Notes: generated by a model from the letters alone, not told the origin. A stretch of DNA of 32,692 nucleotides from Planctomycetia bacterium (GCA_005776475.1 SXPB01000019.1:1-32692); one strand, 5' to 3'; shown: positions 7,637 to 15,079, counted from the first letter of the stretch. Made by a program: numbers and translations.

Positions 7637-8056
7637 TCAGCTGTCGGTAAGACGACGAGCGAGTTCGTCGAAGTCGATCGTGCCGAGCTCTTCCTTGCCG
7701 ATCGGCGGCATCTTCCGGAACTTGCGGTACTCGTCGATGCTGGTGAGTTCGACGTAGTCGCGGGCGGTCATCGAGGTCGCGGTCTCGGCCCGAGCAATCG
7801 CCGGCTTCGTGGTCGTGGTGCGATCCAGTGTCTGCTTGGCGCGGTGGCAGATGGAGAGGGTGTTCTCCAGGTTGCTGCGGATCTTGGTGAGGCGCTCTTC
7901 GTTGGCGCCAGGAACGTCCATGCTCTTCGTGATCTTCTGGATCGCGACTTCGAGGACGGCGATCAAGCAGTTGAGCTTGGTCGTCAGTCGAGCGCGATAT
8001 TCCGTCGAGCTGAGGGCTTCGGGGAGCTTGGGAGTGTTGTTGTTTTCGGCGTCCAT
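7637..8056 (-). CDS. Small helical protein of unknown function
   Basis: A 139-residue soluble protein I do not recognise. Its middle (about 20-90) is predicted helical with regularly spaced hydrophobics (LNCLIAVLEVAIQKI and LTKIRSNLENTLSICHRAK), which suggests a helical hairpin or coiled coil. The C-terminal third is acidic with a conserved-looking stretch YVELTSIDEYRKFRKMPP. No signal peptide or membrane segment. ATG 8056 has GGA about seven bases upstream. It lies 142 bases upstream of the degenerate NtrC-like gene on the same strand and may open that transcription unit. Base composition and codon use fit its neighbours, so it looks like a real gene. Confidence 0.72.
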   Translation of the reverse strand: MDAENNNTPKLPEALSSTEYRARLTTKLNCLIAVLEVAIQKITKSMDVPGANEERLTKIRSNLENTLSICHRAKQTLDRTTTTKPAIARAETATSMTARDYVELTSIDEYRKFRKMPPIGKEELGTIDFDELARRLTDS

Positions 8057-8175
8057 CCGTGTTCCGTGCGCGAGTTGATGTCCACAAGCACGACAGGTGC
8101 CAACTGATTGCGTTGGATGGTTGGTCGGTGGCAGCGGGGCTTCATCCCGGTTGGTGAACCTGGCGACGGCGACCG

Positions 8176-8244
8176 TCGCGAATTCGCGAGGCCGAGGGTC
8201 GCAGTTGTCGGACGCCGTCGCGAAGCGAGGACGGTCCGTCGCGA
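8176..8244. promoter_or_regulatory. TCGCGA cluster with a 14-bp palindrome
   Basis: The hexamer TCGCGA occurs at 8176, 8184, 8218 and 8239. The first two form a perfect 14-bp palindrome, TCGCGAATTCGCGA (8176-8189). Distances of 42 and 21 bases between the 8176, 8218 and 8239 copies equal about four and two helical turns. The cluster lies upstream of the minus-strand gene at 8056, between it and the stop of the preceding gene, as an operator would. A 7-bp hairpin GCGACGG-CGA-CCGTCGC (8163-8179) overlaps it. In DNA of this GC content single copies are expected by chance; the phasing and palindrome are what make it worth listing. Confidence 0.35.
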
Positions 8245-9333
8245 TCAGTTGCTCGACAGGGCCTGGCGCAGGACCGATTCGGCCAGGTCGTCGAGACGGA
8301 GCAACGAGCCGCGGCCGGCGACATGGAAGGACACGCCGCCTTCCCAGAAGAGCAAGGCGCTCATCGCCGGATCGCGGAAGCGGCCGATGGTGCTCGTGCC
8401 CGGGGCGCTGCTCGGCAGGCCCTGGAAGACATCGGAGGTGTTCGGGGTCTGGACGACCATGAACTGGTCGACGCCGTCGGTGAACGACATCGTCAAGGTC
8501 GACCGGCCGTTCAGCGGATCGACCCGAACGTGGATCGCTTCGGTCTGGTATTCGCTCGCGACGAGCAGGTTGGGATCCACCAGTCCGGCTGGCTGGCCCA
8601 TGCTGGTCCGCGCCGCGACGAACGATGCGAACGGCGTGCTGCCAGCGAGCGAAGTGACCCAGGGCACGACCGAGCCGAGGAATGACTGCGCTTCCACTTC
8701 GGCCAGCAGACGCAGCTGCACGTCGTACTCGGCGGCATACAGCGGCACGTGCGTTTGCGTATCGACGTCGATCAGCCAGATCGCCTTGTCGACGGTGTTC
8801 GGGAAGACGACCGTGCGACGCGCCGACCGGCCGGCGCGAGTCACTGCGCCAAAGTCGTGGATCGAGTAGTTCGTCACCGCGGCCGACAGGTTGCGGACGC
8901 GGAAGGTGCCGTGGCTGAAGAACTCCGAGGAGTGTTGCAGGTAGTGGCGCTGCCACTTCACCGTGACACGTGAACCCGGCAGCTCGCCAACGACGCTCAG
9001 GAACGTAATGCGGTAGTCGGGACGTTCGGTGCCGTTGGCATCGACTTCGAGCCGCTCCTGGACCGTGACGAAGCCGCCGCGCTCATCCCGGAACCGACGC
9101 AACTGCACCGCGGTGTAGTCCTGCGTGCGTACGGCGTTCTCCAGCGACTGCAAACTGGGCAGCGCCGTGGGTGCAGGGGCGGGTCCAGGGCCTGGACTGA
9201 CGGCCGACTTCGATTGTTGGACGGTGGACTGCGCCAGCAGGGGCGAGACGCTCATGGCCATGGCCAACATTGCGCATCCAGCGAGCAGCAAACGCCGTAG
9301 GGCGGCTGTTGATTCTGTGCTGATGGCAGGCAT
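8245..9333 (-). CDS. Secreted RseB/LolA-like protein, third gene of the ECF sigma cluster
   Basis: A 362-residue exported protein: the N-terminal signal (hydrophobic run LLLAGCAMLAMAMSVSPLLA followed by QS) is clear. A Pro/Ala linker precedes a beta-rich domain. The strand pair around KAIWLIDVDTQTHVPLYAAEY resembles the segment of RseB/MucB and LolA-fold proteins in which the chain reports on the modified amino-acid or lipid cargo. The end (ALLFWEGGVSFHVAGRG followed by LDDLAESVL) resembles the C-terminal domain of such regulators. The match is by eye and fold-level only. Together with the sigma and anti-sigma genes 61 bases upstream it would act as the extracytoplasmic negative regulator that senses envelope state. 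Start ATG 9333 is the one that gives a correct signal peptide. Confidence 0.6.
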   Translation of the reverse strand: MPAISTESTAALRRLLLAGCAMLAMAMSVSPLLAQSTVQQSKSAVSPGPGPAPAPTALPSLQSLENAVRTQDYTAVQLRRFRDERGGFVTVQERLEVDANGTERPDYRITFLSVVGELPGSRVTVKWQRHYLQHSSEFFSHGTFRVRNLSAAVTNYSIHDFGAVTRAGRSARRTVVFPNTVDKAIWLIDVDTQTHVPLYAAEYDVQLRLLAEVEAQSFLGSVVPWVTSLAGSTPFASFVAARTSMGQPAGLVDPNLLVASEYQTEAIHVRVDPLNGRSTLTMSFTDGVDQFMVVQTPNTSDVFQGLPSSAPGTSTIGRFRDPAMSALLFWEGGVSFHVAGRGSLLRLDDLAESVLRQALSSN

Positions 9334-9394
9334 GGTCACGAGGGATGGTAACGAAAAACGAGAAGGACGCGAGTAGGGAGAGCGTGCTCGGCGG

Positions 9395-10000
9395 CTAACG
9401 AGGCGCTCCGTATCGAATCGCGGCGAAGTCGATGCCGGGAGCGGACTCAAGGTCGACGAAGACGATGGTGGTTTCGGGGTGAGTTTCTTGGGCCAGCCAG
9501 ACGCCACCGACGACCGCAGCGGCTGCTGCCGTCATCGCACCCAGCAACCAGCGGTGTTTGGCGCGTCCCGCCCGTTCGACATGCGCTTCGGCAAGGATCG
9601 CGCGGTGGACTTGCGACCACGCTGCCGGGCTCGTGCGAGGCTGCTTCGACAGGGCGGCCTGCAGGACCGGGGATTCGAGGGCCGGCGCCACCCACTCAGG
9701 CTTCTGGGTGGCTGCCGCGACGCGGTCGCGCAGGGCTTCCGCCATCGAACCGTTGTCACAGTCGGCGACCACTCGTTCGAGCGTCGCCTCCACCAGGTTG
9801 CGAGACAGCAAGGCGGCAGGCAGCGACGGCCGCGCGCTCAATGCGGGGGCCATGCGGCGTTGGAACGCGAGCACTGCGCCGCAGCGATCGCAATGGGGTG
9901 CGACCGGGTCGGCTGCATCGAGCTTCGCGCGCAGGAAGTTCCTGCATTCGTCGCCCAGCGGCGAACGCAGTCCAGCGGATCGATCTCCAGCGGCAGTCAT
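9395..10000 (-). CDS. Probable anti-sigma factor, membrane-anchored
   Basis: A 201-residue protein with a cytoplasmic N-terminal part, one membrane helix (about 149-168, WLLGAMTAAAAAVVGGVWLA) and a short external tail. The N-terminus carries a cysteine at 18 or so and an H-C-x-x-C cluster (HCDRCGAVLAFQRR), close to the zinc anti-sigma motif, though the first histidine arrangement is not canonical. ATG overlaps the sigma factor stop (ATGA), which is the usual layout for an anti-sigma factor. By family knowledge it would bind and silence the ECF sigma factor encoded just upstream until envelope stress releases it. Function is inferred from position and topology more than from the motif. Confidence 0.75.
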   Translation of the reverse strand: MTAAGDRSAGLRSPLGDECRNFLRAKLDAADPVAPHCDRCGAVLAFQRRMAPALSARPSLPAALLSRNLVEATLERVVADCDNGSMAEALRDRVAAATQKPEWVAPALESPVLQAALSKQPRTSPAAWSQVHRAILAEAHVERAGRAKHRWLLGAMTAAAAAVVGGVWLAQETHPETTIVFVDLESAPGIDFAAIRYGAPR

Positions 10001-10614
10001 CCGACGTCTCCCATGGAATCAGGGGCCGCGCTGCCCGTGTCGAGGTGCGGGTAACGGTTGCGAACTACGGTTTCGAGAGCGAGGTGGGCACGCGCGAGGC
10101 GTGATTTCACCGTTCCCAACGACAACCCGAGCGTCGCGGCTAATTCTTCGTAGGACATGTCCTCCAGGTAGCGGAGGGCGAGGATGGCGCGCAGCTTGGG
10201 GCTCAGCAACGCGATCGCCTCTTGGACCTGGTCGCCGAGTTCTTTCGTCTCGGCGCGGTCGCGAGGGTTCGGTGCGTCATCGACCAGATCGATGGAGCAC
10301 TCGCCTTGCGTGCCAATGCGGGCGGCTTCTCGCTTCCGGCGGTGGTCGATGCTGCAGTTGACCACGATCCGGAACAACCAGGTGCTGAACATCGAGCCGC
10401 CGCGGAAGCCGTGCAGTTTGCGCAGCACCAAGGCGAAGCTCTCCTGCACTACATCGAGCGCATCGACCGCGTTGCCGACGACCCGGTAGGCGATGGCATA
10501 GACGCGCTCGCGGTAGCGAACGAACAACTGCTCGAATGCGCCTTCGAAGCCGTCGGATTCTGGGTGCCGGCAAACGGCAACCAATTCGGCATCGGGATCG
10601 CGCAGAAGTTCCAC
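9997..10614 (-). CDS. ECF-type RNA polymerase sigma factor
   Basis: A 205-residue sigma-70 family factor. Region 2 is seen in FEQLFVRYRERVYAIAYR with the polymerase-binding segment DVVQESFALVLRKLHGF and the -10 recognition stretch STWLFRIVVNCSIDHRRK. Region 4 holds the helix-turn-helix YEELAATLGLSLGTVKSRLA. No C-terminal extension. The frame continues upstream to a GTG at 10740, but the extra 42 residues have no sigma character, so GTG 10614 is preferred; it gives the usual family length although no good Shine-Dalgarno precedes it. The stop overlaps the anti-sigma start by four bases. Such factors commonly activate their own promoter. Confidence 0.9.
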   Translation of the reverse strand: MELLRDPDAELVAVCRHPESDGFEGAFEQLFVRYRERVYAIAYRVVGNAVDALDVVQESFALVLRKLHGFRGGSMFSTWLFRIVVNCSIDHRRKREAARIGTQGECSIDLVDDAPNPRDRAETKELGDQVQEAIALLSPKLRAILALRYLEDMSYEELAATLGLSLGTVKSRLARAHLALETVVRNRYPHLDTGSAAPDSMGDVG

Positions 10615-10782
10615 GGGGGATTGACGTCCGCAGATCAGGTCCGGGTTCCCTGAATTGTTGTTAGATGCGACAAAACCCGGTGCCAGCAGCCAAGTTGTGG
10701 CGTACGTGTCGCTGCGTCCGCAACCAGTCCCAAACGGCACCCAGTAGGCCCGAGGCGGCAGTCCCGAAGTGTTCCCGACGGC

Positions 10783-11661
10783 CTAGTTGGGGCCGCCCAT
10801 CGCTGCAAGTCCGCCTGGGATCGTGAGTAGCCATCCGACCGATTGCGGGCAGGTCACGGCGCATTCGACTTCGTTGCAGTCGTCGCAGAACGCGCTGACG
10901 ACCTCGTAGACCGTGCCGCCGGGGCCGGATCCGACTTCCTCAAGATCGAGCAGGCAGACGCGATTGGACAAGGTCGTTGGTGTGCCTTGCGGCACCAGGT
11001 GCTGCGCCGCGTAGAACGTCTCGCGGAAGGCAACCAGCGTCACCAGCTCGCCGCCCACGTCGAACAGCTTGGCGCACGAGCGGAGATAGCGTCCGCCGAC
11101 GATTGCCTCGGCGTTGAAACTGCACGGAACCAACGTGTGCAGGATGTTCGACTGCACGAGCGGCACGGAAACCTGCAGCCAGGTACCGTCGACGCCAGCG
11201 TTGTGTTCCTGGAAGAGGACTGGCCCCTGCGCCAGCACATCGAACGGGAAGCGAATGCCTGGATACGCCGGCAACTCGACCCATGCCTGGAACTGCGAAA
11301 TGGGCGTTCCGGGCTCGACGTAGCGAACGAACAGGTGGAACCAGGTTGGACTCGCCGGGCCACCGACCGTTGGGCCGGTGACGATGACGCGCATTTCCTG
11401 GTCGGCCGGCAGCGGCGCCCCGGCATCCCGCGGTGCACCGCGTTGCACGACTTCGATGAAGTCGCCGATGTTGTCGCCGTCGGTGTCGGGGTTCGTCGCG
11501 CTCGTCAGCACCGCCCATTCGACACAGTCGGGAAGGAAGTCTCCGTCCGTGTCGGGCAATACCGAAGTGGTCGTCGTCGCTTGCAGCGGTGCCGTGTCGC
11601 GCATCGTCACGAGGGCGATGGCGACAATCGACAGCAGCGAGAATACGGACCGGACGATCAT
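10783..11661 (-). CDS. Secreted protein with thrombospondin type 3 calcium repeats
   Basis: A 292-residue exported protein. An N-terminal hydrophobic signal (VFSLLSIVAIALVTM) is followed by two thrombospondin type 3-like repeats, LPDTDGDFLPDCVEW and NPDTDGDNIGDFIEV, whose D-x-D-x-D-G pattern binds calcium. The larger C-terminal part is beta-rich and contains several cysteines, with a cluster CDDCNEVECAVTC near the end that could form disulfides. No catalytic motif is recognised. It ends 168 bases upstream of the sigma gene on the same strand, but the spacing gives no firm link to that cluster. Likely a surface or secreted structural protein. Confidence 0.75.
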   Translation of the reverse strand: MIVRSVFSLLSIVAIALVTMRDTAPLQATTTTSVLPDTDGDFLPDCVEWAVLTSATNPDTDGDNIGDFIEVVQRGAPRDAGAPLPADQEMRVIVTGPTVGGPASPTWFHLFVRYVEPGTPISQFQAWVELPAYPGIRFPFDVLAQGPVLFQEHNAGVDGTWLQVSVPLVQSNILHTLVPCSFNAEAIVGGRYLRSCAKLFDVGGELVTLVAFRETFYAAQHLVPQGTPTTLSNRVCLLDLEEVGSGPGGTVYEVVSAFCDDCNEVECAVTCPQSVGWLLTIPGGLAAMGGPN

Positions 11662-11809
11662 GCTGGGCTTGCCGAACTACCTAGCCGCGCGGCCCGAGGG
11701 GGTTGCGGGTCAGCGCACAAGTATTCAACCAGCCGGGCAGCCAGCTGGCAACGGGGCAACAACGCGGGTTGGCCTGCGGAACCCACGCCGGGGACAACTG
11801 GCAGCGGCG

Positions 11810-11836
11810 TTGTGTTTCGCGGGTCCCTTCGATAAT
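11810..11836 (+). promoter_or_regulatory. Candidate promoter of tRNA-Arg
   Basis: TTGTGT (11810-11815) and GATAAT (11831-11836) stand 15 bases apart, or 16 if ATAATA is taken as the -10 element. The start of transcription would fall near 11843, about ten bases before the mature tRNA. It is one of the most consensus-like sigma-70 promoters in the window, consistent with a strongly expressed tRNA. Confidence 0.6.
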
Positions 11837-11852
11837 ACCGGCCCTCCCGGGT

Positions 11853-11929
11853 GCGCCCGTAGCTCAGTGGGATAGAGCGACGGTCTCCGAAGCCGTAGGT
11901 CAGAGGTTCAACTCCTCTCGGGCGCGCCA
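11853..11929 (+). tRNA. tRNA-Arg (anticodon CCG)
   Basis: A complete 77-nt tRNA. Acceptor arms GCGCCCG (11853-11859) and CGGGCGC (11919-11925) pair perfectly, followed by discriminator G and an encoded CCA (11927-11929). The D arm contains TAGCTCAGTGGGATAGAGC. The anticodon stem ACGGT/GCCGT encloses loop CTCCGAA, giving anticodon CCG, which reads CGG. The T arm is AGAGG-TTCAACT-CCTCT. Reading the CGG arginine codon fits a GC-rich genome. It stands alone with its own promoter between a minus-strand gene and the M61 gene. Confidence 0.97.
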
Positions 11930-12011
11930 TTCACTTTTCCGGCCTGTTGGCTGTTCCCGCCGCCGCACGCCCGGTCCGCAGCAAGGTTTGGGGCGGGTCA
12001 CGAGGTGTCGA

Positions 12012-13838
12012 TTGAGCGCGGTCGCCGGCCTGCTTCGGTACCAGATCGATGTGCGCCGGCCGGTCCATCGGATGGTCCGGGTCGAGCTTGAGTTTTCCCG
12101 GGGCGACTTGCTCCCGCCGGGCGGGGGGCAGGTCGATCTGTTCCTGCCGACCTGGACTCCGGGCAGCTACCTGGTGCGGGAGTTCTCGCGCCACCTTTCA
12201 CGGGTGGCGGCCGTCGACGCGGCGAGCGGCAAGGAGATCCCGTGCCGGAAGTCGGCGAAGAACCGCTTTCAGCTCGAACTCGGGGCCGAGGTGCAGCGGG
12301 TTCGGGTCAGCTACCACGTCTACGCGCATGAACTCAGTGTGCGCACCGCCGACCTGACGGCGGACCACGCGTTCTGGAACCACGCATGCTTGCTGCTGTG
12401 GCCAGCCGCCGGCATGCACCTGGCAGCACAGCTCGAAGTGTGTCACCCGTCGACGTGGGATCTCGCCTGTGCGTTGCCGCGGGATCGGGAAGTGATCCAT
12501 GACGCGATCGAAGGCACCTGCGTCACCACACTGCGCGCTGTGGATCTGCACCAGGTGTTCGACTCGCCGTGTCTGGTGGCTGCGTTCCAGCGCGTGTCGT
12601 TCACGGTGCGGGGCGTGCCGATCGTCGCCGCGATCGACGGGCTGGCGCCGGTGGCGTTGCCGCCGACTTTCGTGGCCGACCTGACTGCGATCTTCGAACG
12701 TGCGGCGGACTTGTTCGATGGCCGGTTGCCGTTCGGCCACTACACGATCCTGTGCCTGTTTTCCGCGGACGGCTACGGCGGCCTCGAGCACGCCGAATCG
12801 ACGACGCTCTTGTTCGGGCGAGCAGCGTTCGCGACTGCGAAGGGCTACCGCGAGTTCCTCTCGCTGTTGGCGCACGAGCTGTTCCACGCGTGGAACGGCA
12901 AGCGGCTGCGGCCGGTCGAGTACTGGCGCTACGACTACGAACGCGAGAACTACACCGAGTTCCTCTGGTTGATCGAGGGCTGGACTGCCTACTACGACGA
13001 TCTGTTGTGCCTTCGCGCCGGGGTCATGACACGGGCGGACTATCTCGTCGCCGTCGCCAAGAACGTGAACGGCATGCTCGGGGCGCCAGGTCGGTTGCGT
13101 TTGAGCCTGGGTGAGTCGAGCTTCGACGCTTGGATCCGGCTCTACCGACCTGACGAGAACACGCGCAACTCGTCGCAGAACTACTACGGAAACGGTGCCG
13201 TCGCGGCGATGTGCATGGACCTCGCGATCCGCGAAAGCACGCAGGGAGCGCGCTCCCTGGACGATGTCGTGCGTGCGTTGCTGCGGCAGACCTTCGCAGC
13301 AGGCCGGGGATACACGCGCGCGGACGTGCATGCGGTGTTGCTCGAAGCGGGTGGCCAGGAAGCGGTGACGTTGTTGGCCAGCCTGGTCGACCAGCGGCTC
13401 GATCCGGCGTTGTCGCCGCGGTTGGCCTCGTTCGGGTTGCGCGTCGTGGAACGCGATGCCGAGAAGCCCTTCTTCGGAGTGCAGTTCGACGGCGGCTCGA
13501 CGGTGGTTGCTTCCGTCATCGCCGGCAGCCCAGCGCATGAAGCAGGAGTGCATCCCGGCGACGAGATCCTCGCGTTGGATGGCCTTCGGGTTGATGCCGC
13601 GCGGTGGTCCGACGTCTTCACGGCGGTGGCCAAGATCGCAGCGAAGCTGGAAGTCCTCTACAGCCGGCGCGGCGTGGTCGGGAAGTTGGCGGTGATTCCC
13701 AAGGGCTCGCCAAGTGCCGTGTCGATCGAGCCAGAAGCGGTACCGACGCCAGCGGCGAAGGCGCTGTTGGATGGGTGGTTGCCGGTGCCTGCGGTTGCGC
13801 CTGCGCCTGCCGCTGTTGCAGGCGCGACGAAGGGCTGA
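12012..13838 (+). CDS. M61 family glycyl aminopeptidase with PDZ domain
   Basis: A 608-residue zinc metallopeptidase of family M61, which removes N-terminal Gly or Ala. Seen: an N-terminal beta domain (Y-Q-I-D-V start, LFLPTWTPGSYLVREF typical of the family), the zinc motif HELFH (288-292) in LLAHELFHAWNGKRLRP, the third zinc ligand in WLIEGWTAYY (about Glu322), and a C-terminal PDZ domain (about 480-560) with G-V-Q-F and V-I-A-G-S-P-A-H-E-A-G-V signature. The tail is Pro/Ala rich. No signal peptide is visible, so it is probably cytoplasmic, as are many M61 enzymes. The start is TTG 12012: a GAGG lies six bases before it, and the frame upstream runs into the tRNA gene. Length matches the family. 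Confidence 0.92.
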   Translation: MSAVAGLLRYQIDVRRPVHRMVRVELEFSRGDLLPPGGGQVDLFLPTWTPGSYLVREFSRHLSRVAAVDAASGKEIPCRKSAKNRFQLELGAEVQRVRVSYHVYAHELSVRTADLTADHAFWNHACLLLWPAAGMHLAAQLEVCHPSTWDLACALPRDREVIHDAIEGTCVTTLRAVDLHQVFDSPCLVAAFQRVSFTVRGVPIVAAIDGLAPVALPPTFVADLTAIFERAADLFDGRLPFGHYTILCLFSADGYGGLEHAESTTLLFGRAAFATAKGYREFLSLLAHELFHAWNGKRLRPVEYWRYDYERENYTEFLWLIEGWTAYYDDLLCLRAGVMTRADYLVAVAKNVNGMLGAPGRLRLSLGESSFDAWIRLYRPDENTRNSSQNYYGNGAVAAMCMDLAIRESTQGARSLDDVVRALLRQTFAAGRGYTRADVHAVLLEAGGQEAVTLLASLVDQRLDPALSPRLASFGLRVVERDAEKPFFGVQFDGGSTVVASVIAGSPAHEAGVHPGDEILALDGLRVDAARWSDVFTAVAKIAAKLEVLYSRRGVVGKLAVIPKGSPSAVSIEPEAVPTPAAKALLDGWLPVPAVAPAPAAVAGATKG

Positions 13839-13856
13839 CCAGTCTCTGCGGTTGCG

Positions 13857-14096
13857 TCAGATTCGCGAGTGCGTGCCGTCGCAGAACGGCTTGTTGTTCG
13901 AGCACGCACAGGCGCACCAGACCACCGTGCATGCCTTCTCGAGCACGATCTTGATCGGAGTCACGTCGCTGCCGCGGTGCGTGCCGTCGCAGTACGGATA
14001 GGTCGCGCTGCGAGTACATGCGCACCACGCGTGCTTGCCGGGTTCACACGAATCGACGAACGGACCCTTCTGCACGCGGCCAGGAGGCTTGGTCAT
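13857..14096 (-). CDS. Tandem CDGSH iron-sulfur protein
   Basis: A 79-residue protein made of two CDGSH motifs. The first has Cys25, Cys27, Cys36 and His40 (CACTRSATYPYCDGTH); the second Cys61, Cys63, Cys72 and His76 (CACACSNNKPFCDGTH). Each set is the known three-cysteine, one-histidine ligand group for a redox-active [2Fe-2S] cluster. No membrane helix, so it is soluble, like the tandem CISD3/Miner2 type. Role in iron-sulfur or electron transfer is known for the family, not for this protein. Start ATG 14096 is the only sensible one. It converges on the M61 gene, 18 bases away. Confidence 0.93.
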   Translation of the reverse strand: MTKPPGRVQKGPFVDSCEPGKHAWCACTRSATYPYCDGTHRGSDVTPIKIVLEKACTVVWCACACSNNKPFCDGTHSRI

Positions 14097-14124
14097 GCGA
14101 CGACAGCATCCGCGATGCGAGCGT

Positions 14125-14751
14125 TCAGCGGAACCGTCGGATCACGCCGCGCACCACGCCGCGCAGCTGCAGTCGGGAAGTGAAGATCGGCTCCATGCTC
14201 GAGTTGGCTGGCTGCAACCGGATCATCCCGTTGCGTTCGCGGTAAAAGCGCTTCAGCGTCGCTTCTTCGCCGTCGAGGATCGCGACGACGATCTCGCCGT
14301 CGTTTGCCGTCTCGCGCTTCTCGACCACCACCAGGTCGCCGTCGTCGATGTGGTCCTCGATCATCGATTTGCCGCGCACCCGCAGCAGGTAGATGCGGTC
14401 GCCGGTGGGCACGAGGTCGGTCAGGCTCACTTCCTGGCGATCCTCCAGAGCCTCGATCGGACGGCCGGCGGCGATCAAGCCAACCAATGGAATCGACGGG
14501 ATCGCCGAAGCGACGGCGGGCTCATCGGCAGCGTCCGGATCGTGCAGGATGGCGACGGCGCGAGCCTTGGCCTTGTCGCGGTGGATGGCGCCCTTCTTCG
14601 TCAGCTGGTTGAGGTGCTCGTGGATCGTGATCTTGCTGACCCCAAGGGCCTGCGCCGCCTCGTCCAGGGTAGGAGCGATCCCCTTCTGCTTGCGGTAGTC
14701 GCGAAAGTACCGCAGCACGCGAATCTGCTTTTCCGTAAGCATGAGGTCCAT
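14125..14751 (-). CDS. lexA: LexA repressor
   Basis: A 208-residue LexA, the repressor of the DNA-damage response. The N-terminal winged helix holds LTEKQIRVLRYFRDY and the recognition helix VSKITIHEHLNQL. The C-terminal peptidase domain has the self-cleavage site Ala95-Gly96 (LIAAGRP) and the catalytic dyad Ser129 (GKSMIEDHI) and Lys167 (EATLKRFY), so it should cleave itself when RecA is activated. The recognition helix differs from that of the enterobacterial protein, so a different operator is expected. AGAGG stands seven bases before ATG 14751. A small membrane-protein gene lies 66 bases upstream in the same direction; both are probably transcribed from the promoter at 15030-15057. Confidence 0.95.
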   Translation of the reverse strand: MDLMLTEKQIRVLRYFRDYRKQKGIAPTLDEAAQALGVSKITIHEHLNQLTKKGAIHRDKAKARAVAILHDPDAADEPAVASAIPSIPLVGLIAAGRPIEALEDRQEVSLTDLVPTGDRIYLLRVRGKSMIEDHIDDGDLVVVEKRETANDGEIVVAILDGEEATLKRFYRERNGMIRLQPANSSMEPIFTSRLQLRGVVRGVIRRFR

Positions 14752-14774
14752 GGGAACGCCTCTGGGTCAGGGTT

Positions 14775-14795
14775 GGTCGCCTTGGGCTGGCGACC
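14775..14795 (-). other. Hairpin between the small membrane-protein gene and lexA
   Basis: GGTCGCC (14775-14781) and GGCGACC (14789-14795) pair perfectly around a seven-base loop. No T-run follows in the direction of transcription, so it should not stop polymerase fully; it may protect or partly separate the upstream short message from lexA. Confidence 0.5.
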
Positions 14796-14817
14796 GGGGA
14801 ATCGAGAGAACCGAACT

Positions 14818-14997
14818 CTACCCGAACAACGCCAGAACTAGGAAGAAGGCGATCATCGAACATGCCCCCGCCAGTTCGAGCATCTGGCTGAGGCCGGCTG
14901 CGCGGCCCGAGGCGCCCGCGGCAGCCTGTGCGGGGCGCGGCGGGGTGCGAAGGACCTGGATGGTGCGCGAAGATCGGGAGTGGAAGCTCGTGATCAT
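14818..14997 (-). CDS. 59-residue small membrane protein in the lexA operon
   Basis: A short gene of 59 codons not recognised by homology. The N-terminal 38 residues are basic and Ala/Pro/Ser-rich (starts MITSFHSRSS); the last 19 or so form one hydrophobic segment (LAGACSMIAFFLVLALFG) ending at the very C-terminus, so a tail-anchored protein with a basic cytoplasmic part is likely. Support for being real: AGAGG lies five bases before the ATG, a consensus-like promoter lies 33 bases before it, and the frame ends cleanly 66 bases before lexA. Placement in front of lexA recalls SOS-controlled division inhibitors (SulA next to lexA in Pseudomonas, YneA and ChiZ near lexA in Gram-positives, the small membrane protein SidA in Caulobacter). 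That role is an inference by analogy; sequence similarity to those proteins is not visible. Confidence 0.6.
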   Translation of the reverse strand: MITSFHSRSSRTIQVLRTPPRPAQAAAGASGRAAGLSQMLELAGACSMIAFFLVLALFG

Positions 14998-15029
14998 GAT
15001 GACCTCTGTTCGTCAGGCGTTTGGTCCAA

Positions 15030-15079
15030 AGGTTAGCAAAACGTTAGCCATCGTCAAGTGGAGTTCGTCTTTTGTTAGA
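15030..15079 (-). promoter_or_regulatory. lexA-operon promoter with GTTAGC direct-repeat operator
   Basis: On the minus strand a -35 element TTGACG (15057-15052) and a -10 element TAACCT (15035-15030) are 16 bases apart. GTTAGC occurs on the plus strand at 15032-15037 and again at 15043-15048, an exact 11-bp period, and both copies lie in the -10/spacer region. A third partial copy, GTTAGA, is at 15074-15079. A bound repressor here would block polymerase. The geometry equals that of the alphaproteobacterial LexA box GTTC-N7-GTTC (also an 11-bp direct repeat), though the half-site differs. Confidence 0.6.

Noticed and set aside
14857-14878. CGAAC-N12-GTTCG as a Gram-positive-type SOS box
   Set aside because: The known box has a four-base spacer; twelve bases does not fit, and the site is inside the small membrane-protein gene rather than at a promoter.
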